DNA from: Oidiodendron maius Zn
Lineage: Eukaryota > Ascomycota > Leotiomycetes > Myxotrichaceae
Reading direction: 5' to 3'
DNA: 64,000 nt
Assembly: GCA_000827325.1 (NCBI GenBank)
Contig: KN832870.1
Location: 1,860,001 to 1,924,000, forward strand
Positions 23,701-33,837 of the stretch are shown piece by piece; the stretch's first letter is position 1, and the number at the start of each line of letters is the position of its first letter. The notes beneath the pieces were generated by a model. It was not told the origin of the DNA. It saw nothing but the letters and a program-made list of their open reading frames with translations, and did not search any database. The position numbers were made by a program, and so were the translations under genes.

Positions 23701-23831
23701 TGAGTGCAAGCTGGCTAAGCTCGATGCAGTGTGGTTTAAGCTACACAAGTTAGATAGTAACAGGCAAGTTAGCATAAGAAACTGACCTCTTGAAAGAGAT
23801 CATTCCTTGAAGAGCGATCTCTCGTTTCCAT
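20717..23831 (-). CDS. TTI1: TTI1, TELO2-interacting HEAT-repeat protein
   Basis: Subunit of the TTT (Tel2-Tti1-Tti2) co-chaperone that stabilises PIKK kinases such as TOR, ATM and ATR. Exon 1 (23787-23831) encodes METRDRSSRNDLFQE; the intron runs GTCAGT...GTGTAG; exon 2 is 20717-23740, together 1022 residues. The protein is helical throughout with repeated HEAT-like units (LAKQLLILLTFVVGG, ALVESTNKLLK, QALSALNAVWHCVKD, VVNRLYDDEPFVVIATTDAL). The ending, with VWLAMQMAGKNEKLDRP, is close to other fungal Tti1 proteins as I recall them. An acidic linker lies near ALTEGENLEGDERKEPKQEQ. Length agrees with the family. The AVO1 gene in the same window is another TOR-pathway factor, but they are not adjacent. 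Confidence 0.85.
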
Positions 23832-24205
23832 GACAAGAGGTGGATGCGAAGGCGATTTGTTCGCCCTGGTGATGATGGCTCTCACAACGCTGACGTCGTG
23901 AAATCAGATAAAAGCGCAAGGTGCGAAAATGCTAACACGTGACTACTTCTCAAAATATAGCTATACCACTGCGCAGAAAATGTGTTCAGAATGTTGTATC
24001 AATTGTTACTTTGGAATTAGAATAAAAACAAGTCGACCTAATATGTAATTGCATGTCCGAGGTCTGGAATCTGTCTGATAAATTTATACACAAGCCGTCC
24101 TTCTCGTCACCTTCGCCTTTCGATATCAAAACAAAAGAACTTGCTAATCCAGTTCGTAGCAATTTGCAAACACTGATAATATATCTCCATTAAAATAAAT
24201 TTCGA
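23832..24205. other. intergenic, TTI1 upstream region
   Basis: No gene seen; AT-rich in 23.95-24.2 kb. Confidence 0.35.
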
Positions 24206-25045
24206 CTTTAAAATATGGGAACCGTTAATAAAGGTTCCTTCAAGAAGTGCCAGTCTCCCTCTTCCGCGGCCGCCTTTACCTCCAAAAACTCCGCGCCCGC
24301 AACACATCCACATTGCTTCTTCTACTCCACAAATTCCATTGGATGATTCAGATCCTCCAGGATACAGTCGTAAGAGTAAAGTTACTAATTCACCATCTTT
24401 TTCGCAAGTGGCTCTTACCTTTGATCCTATCTCGTCCATCATGCAACCCGTCACAACCCCGTCGAAGGAGGTTATCCCTCTATATTCCATCTCCACGAGA
24501 TTGAATAAGGATCGGTCCCATAGTACCACCATTAAACGACTGTACCGCAAGGCGTCAGGTACTTTGAGTCCCTCCTCCAAAAAAGTCCTAGAATCAAGAG
24601 AACAGCTCTTCCAGTATACGAGGTCGGGCCAGGGTGAACGAGATACGGGTTAAAGCCGCTTCTGGAATCTGCCAGTTATCTGCACTCAGTACATGCGGAG
24701 AGGAATATGGGACATGGTACTGTTCAGTGGGAGTTTTATATCCGGACAGAGAAGACAGGCGTGGATCGCGAGACTAGTACGAAGAACGGGTTGGATAACG
24801 GAAGGACGGAAAATTTTACCAGGCACATATATCGTACACAGTCAGCCTCAGGAGATGAAGGCGCGGTAGAGTGGATGGATGAGAACGGCGAGGTGGTTGC
24901 GTATGAAAAACAAGTCGTTAAGAAGAGGGACAAAGATGAGGACAAAGAGCGAGAATTCCGCTCCATATTCCGAGGTGACTGGCCTAGGACGGAGGATGGA
25001 GTGGACCCGGAGAAGAACAAAGAGGGCTTCCCCAGGATTCAGTAG
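24206..25045 (+). CDS. orphan gene, exon structure unresolved
   Basis: Two plus-strand open segments look coding. The first (frame through about 24206-24653) is Pro-rich at its start (SASLPLPRPPLPPKTPRPQ) and continues VALTFDPISSIMQPVTTP, EVIPLYSISTRLNKDRSHST and TTIKRLYRKASG. That order (a pre-strand, then PLYSIS, then a Thr/Ser-rich strand) reminds me of uncharacterised fungal proteins of the DUF6593 kind, but I am not certain. The second (24707-25045) contains VQWEFYIRTEKTG and AVEWMDENGEVVAYEKQVVK and a charged C-terminus. A stop near 24.65 kb separates them, so an intron or a frameshift is needed. No good ATG opens the first segment in frame. It is either a spliced gene I cannot resolve or a decaying one. 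Confidence 0.4.
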
Positions 25046-25507
25046 AGGGTATGGCAATGTTATGCTTTCTACGGAAGGACCATGCCTACTCTTAAGATTG
25101 CCAAGCCGTTAGAGAAAAATGAGATGGAGTGAGTATATTTCCTCTTCCATACCCTGATTTTATGTTTGTCTGAAAGCACTACACAACTCTGTGATGGCTT
25201 GGACAGCTAACTCTATCTGCAGCTTGCTGGTAGTATCATGGTATGTCACGACAAGATATGATATTCTTCAAAATCGTGTTAACAGCAGGAATGTCTATGG
25301 AAAATGAGGATTAAATTTTAGCCCTCCGCCGAAATTTGTTAACTTCTGGCACCCCCCTTGGACCACTGTGATTGTGAGCCAAATTTAATGACATTAAATA
25401 CCTGGGAAGTATTTCTGGAGCAATTTTACTATATTCGTTGGCTATCTAGCCTATTGTACTATCATAACATAGGGCAGCCTGCGCCGCAAGATCTATTTAT
25501 ACAAGAT
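25046..25507. other. intergenic, convergent 3' ends
   Basis: No gene seen between the orphan gene (+) and the next gene (-). Confidence 0.35.
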
Positions 25508-27455
25508 CTACTCTGAGGAAGCAGAGGCTTTCGCCTTGCTCGAGTTCATCCAAGCAAAAGCAGAAGCGCCTCCTACAGGATTTGAGGTTTTGGAAAGTGT
25601 CGCAGCGACCTTAGGAGCCTTGTGATCCTCGGAACTGACCCTCTTAGTGTCCCACCGCATTGAGATGTTCTCATTTCCACCGGCTTGGCTCTTACGTCTT
25701 GCCTCCCCTGAAGTTCGTGGTGGAGCTGGTTCGTATGATGCCCCTGTCCGTGCTGAAGAAGATGATCGGCTTGTTGCAGTTACAGAGCTATTAGATTTGG
25801 AAGGCTTTAATACTTTCATATTTCGACCACTTGCGCCACGGGTAGGCCGCTGGTAGCCGCTTGTAGTCTCGCCATTCTCACTACCACCTGCGGCACTGCG
25901 CCAAGAGCCCCAGATGCCACCAGAAGACTCCTGGTGGGACACTTCTGCAGGGTTTGCATCATCAGATATATCCGATCCTCGCGGAGGTGCCTCTACTTGA
26001 TGTGCTTTTCCAGCATCCAAGGGCATGCCGTTGCTGCCATGCCTCTTCACTCTAGAAGAATTATTGGAATCCGTTATCTCAGAGCTTAGAGTGATGAAGG
26101 TAGAAGGCGAATTTTCCATTGACAAAGTATTCCGTTGATCTTGATCGGAGGACTTGGTGCTGTGTGCCTGGAGAGTATCGTCTCTCAATGCTCCACTAAC
26201 TGTGGCGGGCGTCGCCTCAACTTGTGAATTTGAATTAAGTGGAGCAGAAGAGGGAAAAGATGACTTCACATCACCCTCATCTGCTGGAATGTTTGTTGTA
26301 CACAAGTCCTTAAATAAATTTTCGTCTTCTGGTCTAACAAACGGAACGGACACTTTGTTGTGATCATCGCCGTACAGCGTCATGACATTCTGGGAGAAGA
26401 GAATATCTGCATTGTGTGCCCGAAGAGTATCACTGCCAAGGAAGACTTGGATAGAAGTTTTGCCATTAGATGTAGTGCATTGATTCCAGTCCATGATCTC
26501 GAACTCAGTTGTGAGGGTAGGTAGTTGCCGAGGGGGACTATTTGACCTTGAACTTGGGTGTGTGACGATTGCTTCAGGAAGATAAATGGGAAGCCTAATA
26601 GTGTTTCGGCCAGTAGAGCTTTTCTGGACTTGGTCTGCTAATCCAATCTTTTCCACAAGAGAGTAATCTAGTACTGACTTCTGAGAACCTGTACAAACCA
26701 CCCCATAGAGAAGTGCAGCATGGGAGAAATTGGTTGTAAGCCAACAGCGTATGATGGAAGGAACAGATCCAAGGATAAACAGACCAGGGGGAGGAAGGAC
26801 GATATCGATGGGGGACTCGTCGTTCTGATCACTAACGAGGAAGTTTGTATCTAGCCCGAGACTACTCGTTCGCCCAGAAGGGACAGAGTGCATTGAATGA
26901 ACAGAATGAGCCGAGCTCTGTCTGCCATCCGATTTGTGCGACAAGGATCGCTCCGTCATAGGATGGCTTCCAAATCCGCTGCTGGGTCGAACAGGGCCAA
27001 ACTCGCCAGAATTTCGAGATCCTTGTGTCCAGCTAGAGCTCTGTAGTGCACTAACATCAAACCGAACACTGTTAGCTCGTGATGCGCCTCGTCTCACAGG
27101 TTCCTCGTCCGCTTCAAGCTGCAGACTGCCTAGGAGATTGTGTCCTTGTTCGTCATCGAAGTCGTCAAACACAGTTGGAGGATTTTGCACAGGACCTATA
27201 TCGCAACAACATATTAGCTACTTGAACAAGTTGACTTATTTTAATCAGTGACTGACCATGCTGGGGAGTACCACTTAGAACGCTAGGGAAGAGAGATCCA
27301 TTTCCCCAGACAGATTTGAGGGCAGCATCGTCAGCCTGGCGTTTCTCTAGCCTCATGAGCCGGTCAGCATGGTTGCTCTGCACGGCCTGGACATGCTTAA
27401 GATCCATCTGAATGTGATACAAATCATCTCGAGTAGCCGGATACTGCGAATCCAT
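25508..27455 (-). CDS. conserved fungal protein with degenerate retropepsin-like domain
   Basis: Exons 27257-27455 and 25508-27195 (intron GTCAGT...ATATAG) give 628 residues. The N-terminus MDSQYPATRDDLYHIQMDLK and VQSNHADRLMRLEKRQADD form a short coiled coil. A Ser-rich segment follows, then at about residues 205-355 a compact domain: GLFILGSVPSIIRCWLTTNF, LLYGVVCTGSQKSVLDYSLV, LPIYLPEAIVT, TTEFEIMDWNQCTT and FLGSDTLRAHNADILFSQNV. The last elements run in the order of retropepsin/Ddi1-like folds (strand, active-site turn, helix, late LGxDxL motif), with CTGS where an aspartyl protease has D[ST]G. The C-terminal ~250 residues are Ser/Thr-rich and disordered. I recall similar fungal proteins annotated only as hypothetical; a biochemical role is unknown. 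This is a host gene: it has an intron and no neighbouring element parts. Confidence 0.8.
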
Positions 27456-28508
27456 GGGCGTGTGTCTATGGTCTTGCAGTCGAATAGGAAGCTTTCACGT
27501 TTGACGTTGTAGAGCTGCTGTATCCGAAATATCCCCAGGTTCAGTTCAAAAGTTGACAGACCTTAACCCTTTATAAATCCCCTTGATATTCTCGAGGCCA
27601 GCGAGTTTCAATCCTTTTAGGGAGGGACGTTTCCGGACGGCAAGCACACCTCCAGGCTGTCGCTATCTTACAAAGATCACGATGGCCACCTACCCCACCG
27701 CATCGGCCTAAGACCACCGGTCACTTCCCACACCACTCTCTTTCGGCTTTGGTTGTTATTCAAGCAAATCGATGTATTGTTCCGTTTGCAGCAGCGTGCA
27801 GGAATGAGGGTGGGGCGAGAGGTTGAACAAAGGTATCGACCCTTCCGAGTTCGTCGATAATCCCAGTTTTGGGGCCAAATTAATTTCGTGGCTAGTGTAA
27901 TCGAGGCAGTGAATATTAATCTAGCACTGCAGGGGAGGCATTCACGTCGCTCGGCCGTAGGGAGTTGTGCACGTCTGCCAGAGGTAATGAGGAGCACCAG
28001 GTCTGGGTAGCTGGGGCGAAATCCGGTTTCAATACGCTCTGAGTCGCCGACCAAGTTCGCGTGAAAAAGGTGACTTGCCGATGATTCTCACCAGGAGGGA
28101 TTGGATGATGTTGTTATCTTCGAAGTGAGGTTGCGGGAACTAAGACATATCCATTGCAGACATGAGCAGTTAGTCCCCGGCGAGGCTAAGCCCCGCAATA
28201 TCGCAGTTAGTTGGCCACCTTCCTCTAGTGGTGGAAATTGCCATATAAATTTCATACAACGTATCAGCGCCCCATGAACATCAAATAAACAAACCCTTTT
28301 CTGACCGACATAAGACATAATTTTAATTAGTATGCTTGAAAGATTTTTGTCTCTTTGTCAAGGTCTTTCCAAATAGTACACAGGAAGGATCTATAGATCC
28401 CAGATATATCTGTATATCTATTCAAAATCCTATAGATCTGCATTATATGGTCACTTTTAGGATAAAATTTCATTATCCTCTTTAAGCTATGTTTTACAAA
28501 TATCCAGC
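27456..28508. other. 1-kb intergenic region
   Basis: No supportable gene. It contains short ORFs around 27.7-28.3 kb without domain character, and AT-rich sequence with the perfect palindrome GGATCTATAGATCC at 28387-28400 just beyond the PEX8 3' end. Confidence 0.4.
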
Positions 28509-30572
28509 CTATAAACGGCTCCCATCTCTTCCTCTATCCCCTAAAGCGCCACTCATAAAAGGGCCACCATTCATGTCACCAAAGAGAACCCTCTCTCTTC
28601 CACCCTTCGTGCTCCACCAAGCCACACAGATAGCACTCCTTTCCACATCCATCTCCCCGCTCTCTAGAACATCCCAAAACCGTGCTTTGCAATGCTCTCG
28701 CATGTGGCCGTCTTGAATAGCGTTCAGGAGATCCGCAGTTAAGGGCAGCCACTCTTCTAAAACGGGAATAGTAAGATTTGGTAGAGCGTCCAAGAGCGTC
28801 AATAACAATACTGCTTGCTCTGATAACGGAATTTGGGAGTTCTGCGCATCTGCCTCGCTCTTGACTGTCACTGACGAGGGTAGGGGTTCTGCCGGCGCAT
28901 TAAGCGCTCTGTGGTGCAGAATTTCTAGCAGCGTTTCCGCAAGTATCGGGTGGGAAGATGACAAGGGTGAGGGCGGAGTAGTAACCTGGATCAGAGCTTT
29001 GAACGCGAATCTAAATTGGCGCGGGGACAGATTTGTAGGAAACGATTCGAACAACGACTCCACGTAAATGGGTAGAACTTTAGCTGCCAGGTTGGCATTC
29101 TGAGGGGCAGCAAGCGCGGAAAGTATGGCGCTGTGCGCGGCTTCGAATATTTCTCTGAGGCGGGCGTTTGCAGTTGGATCGATATAGGGCAATGCGGGCC
29201 TGATGACTAGAGACTCATTGTCCTGAGGAGAGAGCACAAGTGTGAAGTGCTCGCAGGTATTGAGGTAGAAGAGATCGAGGGTGCGTTGTAAGGGGTTGGG
29301 AGGGATTCTGCCCGCGGAAGGGGGATATATTGATTTAAGAAATTCTCTCGATTCCAATGTGTGACCGGATAAAATATCAATCGATGTAAGATTGACGAAT
29401 GTGTATGCTGAAAAGGCATTGGATCCCAGGCGGGAGGAGATAAAGTGTATCCTCTGAAGGATCTTAAGTGATTCAGTCGCGGTAGTTGGGGCCAGTGTCC
29501 CACCCAATGCTCGATCGATCAATGTCCTCCCAATAACAGCTGATAATACTACTACTGTAGCAAACATTGCCGTCTTCAAGACTTGCCATAATTGGGCGAA
29601 AGTGACGCTAAGAGTTTCAGGGGTTAGAAAGGCGGATTCTTCTGAAGGATCTATCTCAGATAACTTGTTACGTTTCCATAGATCCAGGATCTTATCAGTG
29701 AAAGAAAGTAAATGTTCGCGAATTTCTATGATCCGTAATGGGTTGTTCATCTTCTCAATAGAGTGGGCAATGAGTCGTGATAGCGGTCCCATGGACTGAA
29801 CTAGAGGTCGAGAGGAAACTTTCTGTAGCTGTAAAAATGATGGGGATTTCGCCGACCACTCGAACTTATTGCCTGGAACTTGCTTGACATCGTAATCAAT
29901 CACCCCGAGGAAATAACAGTCTTGATATCCCTCTAACGAAGTCATTGCATGAAGTAGGACCATCACCAAAGCATCGTAATTTAACCCGCTTCTAACGAGG
30001 TTCGATAATAAAGGGAACGTATGATTGAGTGCGAGGACGACTGAGTCTTGACCAAAACGTCCCGTGGTTATTGGGTCCTCGAGAGCAAGATTCGCGGCTG
30101 TGACTATAGCACTCTCGATGGTCGTCCTCAGACTTCGGGAGAGCCCTCGTCTTTCTTGGCCCTCCATTCCCAGAAGCACGCCGCCAATCACTAAAAGATG
30201 TTGCCATCTTGCTGATCTGTCATCCGCGCCCTTGATCACAGCTTTCGCCCAGTCATCGCATTTAATCCCCCCCCCTTGTCGAGGTTGGTAGGCATCATGT
30301 TTCTGATCATGGTCCTCTAGCTGGTGTTTCCGAACAGTGATTGCTGCGGTATTGAAGATGCTGATTATGCGAAGAGAAGTATCCAAACCATCTACCTGAT
30401 TCCATATCGCCGGCGCGGTTAGGAGTTGTGATGTGAGGAGTGTGACATTCAAGGGGTTCGAAAGCGTCGTGAGCAGCGAGGCTGTACTCGATAGGATCCT
30501 GCTGGTCTGCTGAGGATCAGGAGGACCTTGGAATGCTTGTAGCACAGTCGTGAGAAGGCGATTTGCCGGCAT
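28509..30572 (-). CDS. PEX8: PEX8-type peroxin with C-terminal SRL
   Basis: Single exon, 687 residues, beginning MPANRLLTTVLQAFQGPPDP. I identify it as the fungal intraperoxisomal peroxin Pex8, which links the docking and RING import complexes on the lumenal face of the peroxisome membrane. Visible support: helical HEAT-like composition throughout, FLGVIDYDVKQVPGNKFEWS, a hydrophobic stretch LKTAMFATVVVLSAVIGRTL, and a C-terminus ending GRDGSRL, where SRL is a functional PTS1 variant, as known for Pex8. No catalytic motif. The 687-residue length fits filamentous-fungal Pex8. The name rests on recollection of the family plus the PTS1 tail, so moderate confidence. Confidence 0.75.
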   Translation of the reverse strand: MPANRLLTTVLQAFQGPPDPQQTSRILSSTASLLTTLSNPLNVTLLTSQLLTAPAIWNQVDGLDTSLRIISIFNTAAITVRKHQLEDHDQKHDAYQPRQGGGIKCDDWAKAVIKGADDRSARWQHLLVIGGVLLGMEGQERRGLSRSLRTTIESAIVTAANLALEDPITTGRFGQDSVVLALNHTFPLLSNLVRSGLNYDALVMVLLHAMTSLEGYQDCYFLGVIDYDVKQVPGNKFEWSAKSPSFLQLQKVSSRPLVQSMGPLSRLIAHSIEKMNNPLRIIEIREHLLSFTDKILDLWKRNKLSEIDPSEESAFLTPETLSVTFAQLWQVLKTAMFATVVVLSAVIGRTLIDRALGGTLAPTTATESLKILQRIHFISSRLGSNAFSAYTFVNLTSIDILSGHTLESREFLKSIYPPSAGRIPPNPLQRTLDLFYLNTCEHFTLVLSPQDNESLVIRPALPYIDPTANARLREIFEAAHSAILSALAAPQNANLAAKVLPIYVESLFESFPTNLSPRQFRFAFKALIQVTTPPSPLSSSHPILAETLLEILHHRALNAPAEPLPSSVTVKSEADAQNSQIPLSEQAVLLLTLLDALPNLTIPVLEEWLPLTADLLNAIQDGHMREHCKARFWDVLESGEMDVERSAICVAWWSTKGGRERVLFGDMNGGPFMSGALGDRGRDGSRL

Positions 30573-30794
30573 TATTCTCGAATCATCCCTCCCGAGAACT
30601 GTCCATACTGTGAGTTGTGTTGCTATGTGTTCGAAATATGATGTTTAGTTTATGAGTTCGGCGTTCTAACAGCCGAGGCATTTCCAAGCTGTACTAAATC
30701 TGCTGCCACTTCAACCTAACCTCATGCCATCAACCAAAGTAGACCACGAGGCTGAGACGCTTCCACCTCTTTCAAGAGGCCACCCAAGCTTGCA

Positions 30795-31373
30795 ATGCCT
30801 ACAAAGTAAGAACCTCCTTTCTTGATGGGTGTGGGCAGCAAGCTCATGTTGAATAGTGCTCGCCGTCAGAACCCAGCTCCTATCGACTACAGTGTTCCCG
30901 CCTTCCCTGCACTCTACTGGCCATACAAAGCAAAACCTGGTGTCGCGAACTACCTTTATTATAGTAATGATGCCTGGCGCTTCACACTAATCTGGACACT
31001 GTTGCTCTTCGCTTCTTTTCATGCGGTAGTCGCCATCTACGCTATACTCATGCAGGTGGGCAAGGGGAAGTCGGCTTGGCAATATGTGTGGATAATACCA
31101 TTAGCGTATGCCTTCGTGGCTGGAATTGAAGCTGTCTTGGCAGGGAGTATTATTGGATTGATGTGAGTGATACATCTTGTTTTTAACAGCTTGCACAAAA
31201 GCCAGGTCTCCAGTGTTAAATCGGTCTCCCGACTGTGTTAACAATCTCGCAGTCTAGGAGCAGTTTACAATGCAGGGTACTTCCAAATGTCAACTTGGAT
31301 CCCGTTTGTATGGGCACTAATCAACGTGGTGGTCCTCATTTTATCTTCGTTCTCGATTCAGGGAGGTCTTTAA
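30795..31373 (+). CDS. TMEM170-family integral membrane protein
   Basis: Small multi-pass ER/nuclear-envelope protein family. Exons 30795-30805 (11 nt), 30857-31162 and 31253-31373 give 145 residues in frame. The joined start reads MPTNARRQNPAPIDYSVPAF, then ALYWPYKAKPG and YLYYSNDAWRFTLIWTLLLF, the family signature region. Three further hydrophobic segments follow: HAVVAIYAILMQV, IIPLAYAFVAGIEAVLAGSI and WIPFVWALINVVVLILSSF. The 11-nt first exon is required because ATG CCT ACA AAG TAA would stop at once. TMEM170A is linked to ER sheet and nuclear-pore organisation in animals; the fungal role is inferred. Confidence 0.87.
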
Positions 31374-31493
31374 GGAGTTCGACCCCGGTATATTGCACTT
31401 TCAAAATGATATGAGAATAGCCCTGTATCCTTCGGCAGTAGCATATTAGGCTAGCTCGATGCAACTAGAGTTATCGGGGTTCTACACGACTCT

Positions 31494-32296
31494 CTACTTC
31501 GGGGTCCCTAAGTTAGGATCTGGTTCTTGAGGCTCGATCTTCTTGATTATACGAGCTGGATTACCAACTGCACAGTGGAAATTAGGTATGTCCTTTGTTA
31601 CCACGCTCCCGGCGCCAACACTCACACCCCTGCCTATAGTCACACCGGGTAGCACAATAACATTGCCACCAAACCAACAGTCCTCGCCGACTGTAATCGG
31701 CTTGCCGAGCTCCGGACCTTTGATGCCGTTGCGAAGGAAAGGATCTAAGGGATGACTGGCAGCATAGAAACAGCAGTTCGGCCCAATGAGGGTGCGTGCG
31801 CCGATGGTTATCAAGCAAGTATCGAGGAACGTGCAATTGAAATTGATATAGACTCCTTTACCGATCCTGCGAGAATGAGTATCGAGCGTGGATCCAGGGG
31901 AGTCTGCTGGAGTACCTGAGGTTTGTTCCATAGTCTACCTTAATTGGCCCGTCGATATACGGCTCGTCCTGGAGTAGGATAGCATCTTCTTCTTCTGTAG
32001 CGCCAGGCGGGGGCAGAGGACTCATATCATCGATGACCCTGAAATCACACGTTAGATAGAAGCCCCTCGGTAATCGGACGAACCGTTTGGCAGCCCAAAG
32101 AATAGAATAGACAGCAAAACTCTTACTCTCTCCACAGCTCAACCAATCTCCTACGATGCGCGTCGCCCGCGTTGTTTAACCTATTGCAAGCGCTGTGACA
32201 GCGGTTCCGCTTAGCTGTCAACTCTGGCCGGAAAGCGTGATACAGCTCTCCTCGGAGCATTCTGGCCTCATTCTCTGCCTCGCTAATGTCCTCCAT
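31494..32296 (-). CDS. maltose/galactoside O-acetyltransferase-like (LbH hexapeptide)
   Basis: CoA-dependent acetyltransferase of the LacA/Maa/NodL group, left-handed beta-helix fold. Exons 32127-32296, 31916-32038 and 31494-31866 give 221 residues. The N-terminal Mac domain has EARMLRGELYHAFRPELTA and AKRNRCHSACNRLNNA. The hexapeptide part includes IGKGVYINFNCTFLDTCLIT, IGARTLIGPNCCFYAASHPL (catalytic His), ITVGEDCWFGGNVIVLPGVT and VGAGSVVTKDIP, ending in AVGNPARIIKKIE. The acceptor sugar in fungi is unknown. Its 5' end lies 289 bp from the STE14 start in divergent orientation. Confidence 0.92.
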
Positions 32297-32585
32297 ATTT
32301 ATCGCACTGATCAGGGACCTGTAGATGAGAGCCAATCCCGACGACCTAAAAAGACAATCCGGGTCAGAATGGACTTTGTCCACACATCCCATCTACAGAG
32401 CAAATCCCTCTCGATAGGCGGTGAGGGCGAATTCTGCCCAGCACTATGGGATGCAAGGGGCTCTCTTAGCGCGAGGCTGTGATGAAGCCTTAAAACAGTA
32501 AAACAAGTATTTACTAACGACTCCTCCCTCTCCTCATCCCTTCTCTTAATCTCGTCCGCGAAAACCACCACCACCCGGCCGTCTT

Positions 32586-33497
32586 ATGACTATGGAGCCA
32601 ACGCTGCCTGCGCTCCAAGGGTCGACCACCTCCCGCAGTCCACAGAACGGGTCGTGGTCGCCGCCTTTGAGTAGAAGAGGACCAGTTCTCGCCAATGCGC
32701 ATACAGATCATCATGCAGAGGTCGACCTGCAACAGCCCCCGGCACGCCAGAGTGAACTCTCTACCGCTCTCGATACCTACGATTCCCAGTACCTGCCTGG
32801 GCAACCCAAGTCCCTCGCAGGCATAGCAACGCGGGCCTTTCTCCTGGGCGCCGTGCTCGTGCTCTCCGTCACCCTGACCCTCTACACCCTGCTTCTCCAA
32901 CCCACCCCGCTCTGGCGCATCCCTTCCTTCTTCACCATCCTCAGCATCTTCCACTTCCTCGAGTTCTGGACCACCGCCCGCTACAACACCCGCGCCGCTC
33001 AGGTTTCCTCCTTCCTGCTGTCCCAAAACGGCTCCGAGTACAACATCGCCCACACAGCCGCCCTCCTCGAATGCCTGCTCACGAACCTTCTCTTCCCGCA
33101 CCGTGCCTGGCTTGCGCCCATACTCCGCGATACCCTGCTGTGGACGGGTGTCCTCTTCGTCGTCACCGGCCAGATTATCCGTTCTGCCGCCATGATCGCG
33201 GCGGGCACGAACTTCAACCACATCGTACAGCGCAAGAAGGAGGCCACACACCGCCTGGTCACCACGGGGATATACGCGCATCTTCGCCACCCGTCGTACT
33301 TCGGGTTCTTCTGGTGGGGTCTGGGCACCCAGCTGCTGCTGGGAAATCCCATGTGCTTCACTGGCTATGCAGTGGTGCTCTGGAGATTCTTCTCGCAAAG
33401 GATCGAGAGAGAGGAGAAGTTTCTTGTGCACTTCTTCGGGAATGAGTATGTGGTATATAGGAATCGCACGCGTGTTAGGATACCCTTTATTCGATGA
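32586..33497 (+). CDS. STE14: protein-S-isoprenylcysteine O-methyltransferase
   Basis: ER-membrane methyltransferase that caps the prenylated C-terminal Cys of CaaX proteins such as Ras and mating pheromone. Single exon, 303 residues. After an N-terminal ~75-residue Pro/Gln-rich region come hydrophobic segments (ATRAFLLGAVLVLSVTLTLY, IPSFFTILSIFHFLEFWTTA, LLWTGVLFVVTGQIIRSAAM). The C-terminal catalytic part carries NFNHIVQRKKEATHRLVTTG, IYAHLRHPSYFGFFWWGLGT and REEKFLVHFFGNEY, with the RHPxYxG and EExxL motifs of the ICMT family. Two in-frame ATGs lie at 32586 and 32592; the first is taken. Confidence 0.95.
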   Translation: MTMEPTLPALQGSTTSRSPQNGSWSPPLSRRGPVLANAHTDHHAEVDLQQPPARQSELSTALDTYDSQYLPGQPKSLAGIATRAFLLGAVLVLSVTLTLYTLLLQPTPLWRIPSFFTILSIFHFLEFWTTARYNTRAAQVSSFLLSQNGSEYNIAHTAALLECLLTNLLFPHRAWLAPILRDTLLWTGVLFVVTGQIIRSAAMIAAGTNFNHIVQRKKEATHRLVTTGIYAHLRHPSYFGFFWWGLGTQLLLGNPMCFTGYAVVLWRFFSQRIEREEKFLVHFFGNEYVVYRNRTRVRIPFIR

Positions 33498-33837
33498 CAC
33501 TAGGCTGAATATATGCTGATCTAAAGAGGGTGGATATTTGGCTTGATGTTGCAGATCAGTAATACCCGTAAGCAGTTATTAGTAATGTAATATCTGGTAA
33601 GAACTGATATAGAAGAGTCCAATACGCCAGGGAGTTCAAGTAATCCATTTCCCTTTACCCCCTTTACACCATTTTACACGTAATCTGGTTATCCTAAGAT
33701 ATGAAAATTCCAAATCAGATGCTGATGCTCATGTCCATTCCGACCCAAGCGCTTTGGTATCAGTTAGGTATACAAGCCGTGATCTGCCCAATGCAAAGTC
33801 AAGTTAACACTAATAATAACCTTAAAACCCCAATCTC
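33498..33837. other. intergenic, convergent 3' ends
   Basis: Between the STE14 and CLC stop codons; no gene seen. Confidence 0.35.
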
